From: a virus
Direction: 5' to 3' (one strand)
DNA length: 44,848 bases
IMG/VR virus record: IMGVR_UViG_3300038557_000046
Span: 1-44,848 of that record
Part shown: positions 40,856 through 44,848 of the stretch, piece by piece
How the letters are laid out: each line of letters starts with the position of its first letter
How positions within the stretch are numbered: the first letter of the stretch is position 1
Position numbers and translations under genes: made by a program
The notes under the pieces: generated by a model
The model's database searches: none
Seen by the model: only the letters and a program-made list of their open reading frames with translations
What the model was told of the DNA's origin: nothing

Positions 40856-41100
40856 GCTGCTATCTCCCGCTTCAGTCGCGCAGCTATCGCCGGGTGACAA
40901 TACATTCGACGGCCAACGACCAGGACGTCATCCCTGGGCGTGCTCGTGATCTTGCAGCAGCCGAGGATGCCGCGCTTCAGCCATCGCCGCTTAGCTCGAG
41001 ACTGCGAGCGACAGCCCGACCAGTCATATTCGGTGTTGACCATCGTGAGCGTCGGGATGATGTCGAAGCCCAAAAGATTCGTCGTCATTAGGAGGCTCAC
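40852..41100 (-). CDS. hypothetical small basic protein
   Basis: An 82-residue protein (basic SRAKRRWLKRGILGCCKI, ending AIAARLKREIAA) with HTH-like helices at the C-terminus. The GTG at 41100 shares its first base with the preceding TAG (TAGTG). The ATG at 41088 is an alternative, and neither has a strong Shine-Dalgarno. The function is unknown. Confidence 0.5.
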   Translation of the reverse strand: MSLLMTTNLLGFDIIPTLTMVNTEYDWSGCRSQSRAKRRWLKRGILGCCKITSTPRDDVLVVGRRMYCHPAIAARLKREIAA

Positions 41101-41192
41101 TAGACCACCCCATGCATCGCGGCGAACGCAAGAGCCAGCGCTGCGGCAGCAGCCAGAAAGAGCGTGACGAGCATCCAGTCGATCTTTCTCAT
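41100..41192 (-). CDS. 30-residue membrane peptide
   Basis: It encodes MRKIDWMLVTLFLAAAAALALA plus 8 more residues: two N-terminal positive charges and one hydrophobic helix. The ATG overlaps the ligase stop (ATGA) and the stop overlaps the next start (TAGTG), so both neighbours couple to it. It is too short for default gene callers. A small holin-like or membrane-modulating peptide is possible. Confidence 0.45.
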   Translation of the reverse strand: MRKIDWMLVTLFLAAAAALALAFAAMHGVV

Positions 41193-42055
41193 GCGGCAAG
41201 GTCCCTCAGGTCACGGAAGCAGCGGAACACCGGCAGGAGAGGCGCACCTTTCGGGCCGCGACGCTGATACTTGAACGTGACCATCTGACCGAGATGAGCT
41301 TCGCGATTGAGCCAGATCGAGCGACGCTGTTCGGCATCGAAGCCGGTGCCGATCTCAAACTCCGTGCCGCCGTCCCAACGCATCACGAGCGCGCCGAGGG
41401 TGTCGGCCGGCACGAGACCAGCCTTCGCGCTCGAGCGCTTCGCATAGCCGCGCTCATCGACGGTTTTCTCATTCGTGTTCGTCATCTTCTCAATGAAGCC
41501 GATCACCTCGGCCTCGGAATCGACGAACCGCTTCATCTTGAGGAGGATGCCTTCCTTCGCGGTCGACCGGCCGAACTTGTAGGCCGATTGCGGATCGCGA
41601 AGGATCGCGCCCTCCCAGCCAGCCGTCACGAGACCGTCCTCGTAGGCCATCAGCTCGTCAAGGTCATAGATGAGCTTGCAGCCCACAACGCTGCCCTCGC
41701 TCAGCTTGGCATGGCGACGGGCATAGCTTGCCATCGGCAGCTCGAGGTGATCGAACGTGTGGAAAATGAAGGACGGCTCACCGGCCTTGCTCATCACTCT
41801 CGATTGCACGGTATTCAGCTCGTCAATTTCGCCGTCCGTGTAGGTGATGATCTCGCCGTCGTGCCAATGATACTTCTCGTGCTCGAGAATGCCCCGAATG
41901 TGGTCATTCGGGATCGGCTTCAGCGTGCGCGTCACCGGACCAAGTTCCGGCAACACTGTGCAGCGAATGCCGTCGAACTTCGGCTGAGCAACCAGCGGAA
42001 AACGGAGCTTCTCAAGATCAGCCTTCTCGGCGAGCATCGGCTTAAAATTTTTCAT
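41189..42055 (-). CDS. ATP-dependent DNA ligase
   Basis: A 288-residue protein: motif I PKFDGIR (25-31, adenylated Lys26), motif III DGEII (66-70), motif IV EGAILRDP (148-155), motif V LLKMKRF (171-177), and a small OB-like C-terminal domain. It seals DNA nicks in phage replication or repair. It is a minimal phage-type ligase. The ATG overlaps the repressor stop (TGATG). It is the only replication enzyme seen. Confidence 0.9.
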   Translation of the reverse strand: MKNFKPMLAEKADLEKLRFPLVAQPKFDGIRCTVLPELGPVTRTLKPIPNDHIRGILEHEKYHWHDGEIITYTDGEIDELNTVQSRVMSKAGEPSFIFHTFDHLELPMASYARRHAKLSEGSVVGCKLIYDLDELMAYEDGLVTAGWEGAILRDPQSAYKFGRSTAKEGILLKMKRFVDSEAEVIGFIEKMTNTNEKTVDERGYAKRSSAKAGLVPADTLGALVMRWDGGTEFEIGTGFDAEQRRSIWLNREAHLGQMVTFKYQRRGPKGAPLLPVFRCFRDLRDLAA

Positions 42056-42450
42056 CACTCAGCAGCCTCAAGCGGTTGAGCCACAGCGCGAGCAACCCGA
42101 ACCATCATGCGACGGCGCTCGGGAGTGGCATCGACGAAGAGACGCGTCAGAGCTGCGCCGTCCTTCGATTGCAGCAACTCGGCGGTTTCGTTTGTCTCGC
42201 CCGAGGTCTCCGGCTGATCGATGTCAGCGAAGAAATCAGCGATGCCGACGTTGAAGACCGCAGCAAGCTCGAAAAGCCGGCTCGCGCTGATGCGATTGAT
42301 GCCCTTCTCGTATTTCTGGATTTGCTGGAAGGTCAGCCCGACGCGCTCGGCGAGCTTCTCCTGGCTGACATTGTTGAGCGCTCGGAAGTACCGAAGGCGC
42401 TCACCGAGCTTGCGATCAACGTCGCTCACAGCGCGCGAATTCACGTCCAT
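42055..42450 (-). CDS. XRE-family repressor
   Basis: A 131-residue protein with a clear HTH (about 28-50: VSQEKLAERVGLTFQQIQKY), of the type common in alphaproteobacterial regulators. The C-terminal part (about 85-131) could serve dimerisation. No LexA-like Ser/Lys autocleavage domain is visible. AGAGGG lies 8 bases before the ATG at 42450. It sits downstream of the operator pair 43942/43979, so autoregulation is possible. It is the best candidate for the protein that binds the dispersed 19-bp sites. Confidence 0.8.
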   Translation of the reverse strand: MDVNSRAVSDVDRKLGERLRYFRALNNVSQEKLAERVGLTFQQIQKYEKGINRISASRLFELAAVFNVGIADFFADIDQPETSGETNETAELLQSKDGAALTRLFVDATPERRRMMVRVARAVAQPLEAAE

Positions 42451-42463
42451 AACAACACCCTCT

Positions 42464-42862
42464 CTATTTGAATTCGATGACCGGGAACTCACTCACTCGG
42501 TGCTTCCACACCATGTAGAATTCGCTGCCAAGGCCTGACTTGGTCACCCCGCTGTAGAAATTCGCGCTCTCCGGAGACCAGTAGACGTTGCTCGGGATCG
42601 GCTCGACGATCTCATAGCTCTTCATGAAAACGTCGTTCTTGCAGGGATAGAATTCGCCGTTGACGCCCTTGATGATCCAGTCGCCCGGATCGCCGCGCAT
42701 CGTTCCCTCGAGCGTCGCAATCGACACGCCGCCGTCATAGTCGCTATAGATCGTGTCCTTGGGAGCGGAATCGAGAAACGCGATCAACTCCTCGCTCGCA
42801 TCCTCATCAATGGGCGGTAGACGCATCGCCTCGACGACAACAGGTTTCTTGCGAAACTTCAT
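42464..42862 (-). CDS. PGDYG-like phage protein
   Basis: A 132-residue protein with MKFRKKPVVVEAMRLP at the start and GDPGDWIIKGVNGEFYPCKNDVF in the middle, a pattern common to a widespread family of small phage proteins (PGDYG-type). These have no assigned biochemical function. The start overlaps the preceding stop (ATGA). It lies in the early-type operon. Confidence 0.7.
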   Translation of the reverse strand: MKFRKKPVVVEAMRLPPIDEDASEELIAFLDSAPKDTIYSDYDGGVSIATLEGTMRGDPGDWIIKGVNGEFYPCKNDVFMKSYEIVEPIPSNVYWSPESANFYSGVTKSGLGSEFYMVWKHRVSEFPVIEFK

Positions 42863-43083
42863 TTGCAGTACGTGCTCCTGAGCTTCGGAATCGCATCGAG
42901 CACGATCTCGATGGTGGTGCGCGGCAGCTTCGTGATGTCCTGCAGGAGGATGACGATAGCCTTCCGATTGAGGCCGCTCCTGTCGAGCTTCTGCACAGCC
43001 TCGCCGAGAGCTACGATTGCCTCGGCGAGCACCGCCTTCTCGACTGGCGGATCGGACTGCGTGACCTTCACGTTCTTGCTCAT
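42859..43083 (-). CDS. hypothetical protein
   Basis: A 74-residue, mostly helical protein (AVLAEAIVALGEAVQKLD, then RKAIVILLQDI). It overlaps the neighbouring genes at both ends by 4 bases. No family was recognised. Confidence 0.65.
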   Translation of the reverse strand: MSKNVKVTQSDPPVEKAVLAEAIVALGEAVQKLDRSGLNRKAIVILLQDITKLPRTTIEIVLDAIPKLRSTYCK

Positions 43084-43748
43084 GCGCTAGCGATCTCCTC
43101 GCGATGCAATTTGTCCACTTTGGAAGCCATCATGTGTGCGAGCGCAGCGCGGCCAATAAACTCGGCATAAGCGGGTGGAATAGCTTCCCTGAGCTTGTCG
43201 CGAGGCATCCACGAAATGCCCATCGCCTCTCGGGCCTTGCTGACGCCGGAGAAGTTGCCAACAACGTGAATGAATTCCCCGTCGCGGACAGGGCGACCCA
43301 TTTTTGTAACTGGAGCTGCGTGCTCTGGGTGATTGGGGGGGGTTATCGGGAATGAGCATTCAAACAGGCGATGCCTGTAAGTCTTCAAGCCGAACATCGC
43401 ACCGCATAGCTCAATGGGATCAACCAGCGGCGCACCTGGAACATTTTCGATGCACCAAAGCGCCCCAGACTTTTTTAGGAGGGCGCGTGTGGGGTCGACG
43501 AGATCGGGATGCTCGTTATTCTGAATGCGCTGACACAGCGTGTACGCTTGGCAGGGCGGGCTTGCCCATACAAAGTCAAACTTAGCGAAATCAATCGCCA
43601 TGGCATCGGCCCTGATGAACGGAAACGGATAGTGAGGCTGCGACTCGATGTCGACGCCAATCACATCAAAGCCAGCGCGATGTAGCCCCTCAGAGGCTCC
43701 ACCTGCGCAGCAAAACAAATCGAGAGCCTTCGGCCTAACTAAGCTCAC
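43080..43748 (-). CDS. DNA (cytosine-5) methyltransferase
   Basis: A 222-residue, compact enzyme with the ordered motifs of C5-MTases: I DLFCCAGGASEG (10-21), IV SPPCQ (63-67, catalytic Cys66), VI ENVPG (101-105) and VIII-like YRHRLFE (124-130). It transfers methyl groups from SAM to cytosine. The GTG at 43748 overlaps the upstream stop (TTGTGA). Upstream in-frame sequence is Arg/Ser-rich and not coding. No restriction enzyme is nearby; it probably protects phage DNA. Confidence 0.9.
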   Translation of the reverse strand: MSLVRPKALDLFCCAGGASEGLHRAGFDVIGVDIESQPHYPFPFIRADAMAIDFAKFDFVWASPPCQAYTLCQRIQNNEHPDLVDPTRALLKKSGALWCIENVPGAPLVDPIELCGAMFGLKTYRHRLFECSFPITPPNHPEHAAPVTKMGRPVRDGEFIHVVGNFSGVSKAREAMGISWMPRDKLREAIPPAYAEFIGRAALAHMMASKVDKLHREEIASA

Positions 43749-43924
43749 AACTTCCCTTTCTCGAATTGGTCGATCAGGTCCTCGGCGAGGCGCTGCCGAT
43801 AGAATTCGTCCGTGTACTGCGTCCAGTAGCGCCGTCGATGTTCGACGAGCCAAATCTCGAGCTTGATGCGCCGCCGAACATGCGCGGCGACCAACTCCCG
43901 ATCCTGCTGAACGCTGTCCTGCAT
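43745..43924 (-). CDS. hypothetical small protein
   Basis: A 59-residue, highly charged protein with aromatic residues (LEIWLVEHRRRYWTQYTDEFY) and C-terminal QFEKGKL. The ATG at 43924 has GGAGCGGG before it. The stop overlaps the methyltransferase GTG. It is the first gene after the operator-controlled promoter at 43948-43976. No family was recognised. Confidence 0.65.
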   Translation of the reverse strand: MQDSVQQDRELVAAHVRRRIKLEIWLVEHRRRYWTQYTDEFYRQRLAEDLIDQFEKGKL

Positions 43925-43941
43925 CAGACCCGCTCCCGTTG

Positions 43942-43960
43942 TGTCTGTTTATACTTGACT
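43942..43960 (-). promoter_or_regulatory. operator copy 9, overlaps a -10 box
   Basis: On the minus strand AGTCAAGTATAAACAGACA. Element positions 8-13 are TATAAA, as in copy 2. It lies just upstream of the ATG at 43924. Confidence 0.75.
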
Positions 43961-43976
43961 CGCAGAGCGTGGGCAA
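43948..43976 (-). promoter_or_regulatory. promoter for the methyltransferase-repressor-ligase operon
   Basis: On the minus strand TTGCCC (43976-43971), a 17-bp spacer and TATAAA (43953-43948). The predicted start is about 43941, giving a leader of about 17 bases with GGAGCGGG. Confidence 0.65.
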
Positions 43977-43978
43977 GT

Positions 43979-43997
43979 TGTCAATTATTAACAGACA
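43979..43997 (-). promoter_or_regulatory. operator copy 10
   Basis: TGTCAATTATTAACAGACA on the + strand, overlapping the last codons of the 43981 gene. It is 37 bp from copy 9, one helical turn more than the 27-bp pair at 1366/1393. Confidence 0.75.
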
Positions 43998-44307
43998 CGC
44001 TTTGCACAAAAAGACTGTCAACGGCCTCCTGATACCCAGCTTGAGGCGCCACGTTCGGCGGGATAGTGACGAACCGGGCTCGGCCGAGATGCACATTGAC
44101 CTCTTTCTCATAATCCCGCTCACTGTCGACACGAGGGTCTTTGATCCGATGGATGATGCGCTCCGTCTTATCCGGCGTGAGCATCTCGATGATTGCAGCG
44201 AGATGCTTTTCGGCCTCCTCTTTCGACAGGTCCGAGAAGACGTGGACATTGATCGAGCGCACGCCATGCTCGCCGTGAGTGATGGTGAACTGCGCGAAAG
44301 TGTTCAT
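43981..44307 (-). CDS. hypothetical protein
   Basis: A 108-residue protein with beta-rich start (MNTFAQFTITHGEHGVRSINVHVF), a helix (KEEAEKHLAAIIEML) and DPRVDSERDYEKEVNVHL. The start overlaps the stop of the 44304 gene (ATGA-type). No family was recognised. Its stop codon lies within operator copy 10. Confidence 0.6.
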   Translation of the reverse strand: MNTFAQFTITHGEHGVRSINVHVFSDLSKEEAEKHLAAIIEMLTPDKTERIIHRIKDPRVDSERDYEKEVNVHLGRARFVTIPPNVAPQAGYQEAVDSLFVQSVSVNN

Positions 44308-44654
44308 GCTGCCTCCTTCGCCTTCAGCTCCTTCAGCGCATCGAACACCCAGGTGCCAACTGTTTTCTCTGCCCCGACAGCGCCCCTTGGCGGGTGCTCG
44401 CCGTGAAGCACAATGTCTTTCCGACCGCCGAATGCCTCGATGATGATCCTGGGCACCTTCTGCTCGAGCACCCAGCCCATGACCCTATGCTTCAGGAAGT
44501 CACCGATCTTGGCAGCGGCGGCGCAGTGAGCCTTGTCGCGTCCATATGTCGTGACGTGCTCACCTTCGCCGACAGCTCGGCCGATGATGATCACCTGATC
44601 GTATCCGTACTTGTGGGCGATCTCCTTCGCCGCGCTAATCGGGATGCGTTTCAT
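44304..44654 (-). CDS. hypothetical phage protein
   Basis: A 116-residue protein (MKRIPISAAKEIAHKYGYDQVIII, GRDKAHCAAAAKIGDFLKHRVMGW in parts) belonging, by recall, to a widespread small phage family with no function. AAGGTGATTTTCAA precedes the ATG at 44654, and the stop overlaps the next gene. It sits in an early-type operon. Confidence 0.65.
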   Translation of the reverse strand: MKRIPISAAKEIAHKYGYDQVIIIGRAVGEGEHVTTYGRDKAHCAAAAKIGDFLKHRVMGWVLEQKVPRIIIEAFGGRKDIVLHGEHPPRGAVGAEKTVGTWVFDALKELKAKEAA

Positions 44655-44848
44655 TTGAAAATCACCTTCTTTCTCGTCTGATCGTAGAGCGCCCACATCT
44701 CACAGCATGGGCAGCCCTCAGCCTTTGCTGAACAGCGCTTGCCGAAATTCTCCGTGACGAACTGGCGAAACGACTTCACGAATTTGGCGGCCTCAGCGTC
44801 ATAGGCGTCAGCCGGATCAGCATCCGCCTTACGCCGCCTCATCGACAT
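44651..44848 (-). CDS. hypothetical protein, may be partial
   Basis: 65 residues from an ATG at 44848, the last base of the window; the real start could lie outside. Highly charged, with GCPCCEMW, a Cys cluster similar to metal-binding sites. It overlaps the 44304 gene's start. No function recognised. Confidence 0.5.
   Translation of the reverse strand: MSMRRRKADADPADAYDAEAAKFVKSFRQFVTENFGKRCSAKAEGCPCCEMWALYDQTRKKVIFK

Overview
The window looks like about 45 kb of a tailed-phage genome, or a prophage region, from an alphaproteobacterial host. The host assignment is inference. It rests on GC-rich coding sequence, a SleB-type virion hydrolase, and a repressor whose helix-turn-helix resembles small alphaproteobacterial XRE regulators. 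Genes are tightly packed, with many TGATG, TAATG, ATGA and GTGA start/stop overlaps. No gap without a gene exceeds about 110 bases. I saw no tRNA, rRNA, CRISPR array or insertion sequence. Portal, both terminase subunits, capsid, adaptor and tail-fibre genes are present. There is no tape-measure, tail-tube or sheath gene, so a short-tailed (podovirus-like) particle is likely. Replication genes other than a DNA ligase are absent, so part of the genome lies outside the window.

Layout. 1-2247 (+): SLOG/DUF2493 protein, a polysaccharide pyruvyl transferase-like enzyme and small accessory genes. 2225-5195 (-): muramidase endolysin, spanin-like and lipoprotein genes, then a Tad2-like (DUF2829) and an Acb2/Tad1-hairpin-like gene, both candidate anti-defence sponges. 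5252-23604 (-): virion operon running from cold-shock and GroES-like genes through scaffold, capsid, adaptors, tail hub, fibres, SleB hydrolase and S74-chaperone fibre to two large ejection-type proteins. 23711-26303 (-): array of tiny genes joined by near-identical stop/Shine-Dalgarno junctions, headed by a serine recombinase. 26355-26525 (-) and 26626-28055 (+): a ribbon-helix-helix gene divergent from six small genes. 28049-38833 (-): TerL, portal, a large virion-type protein and a protein with two ADP-ribosyltransferase-like modules. 38929-39428 (+): two small genes. 39430-44848 (-): TerS, ATP-dependent DNA ligase, XRE repressor, C5 cytosine methyltransferase and small early-type genes.

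The most striking signal is a 19-bp operator, consensus TGTCTGTTTNTAATTGACA and its reverse complement TGTCAATTANAAACAGACA. Ten recognisable copies are scattered over the window, nearly all in the short intergenic spaces. In one orientation the site carries a -35 hexamer (TTGACA); in the other it carries a -10 hexamer (TATAAA). One copy lies inside the late operon just after the capsid gene and one lies inside a coding sequence. This resembles a dispersed repressor-operator/stoperator system, and the XRE protein at 42055-42450 is the best candidate ligand. With the serine recombinase it suggests a temperate phage.
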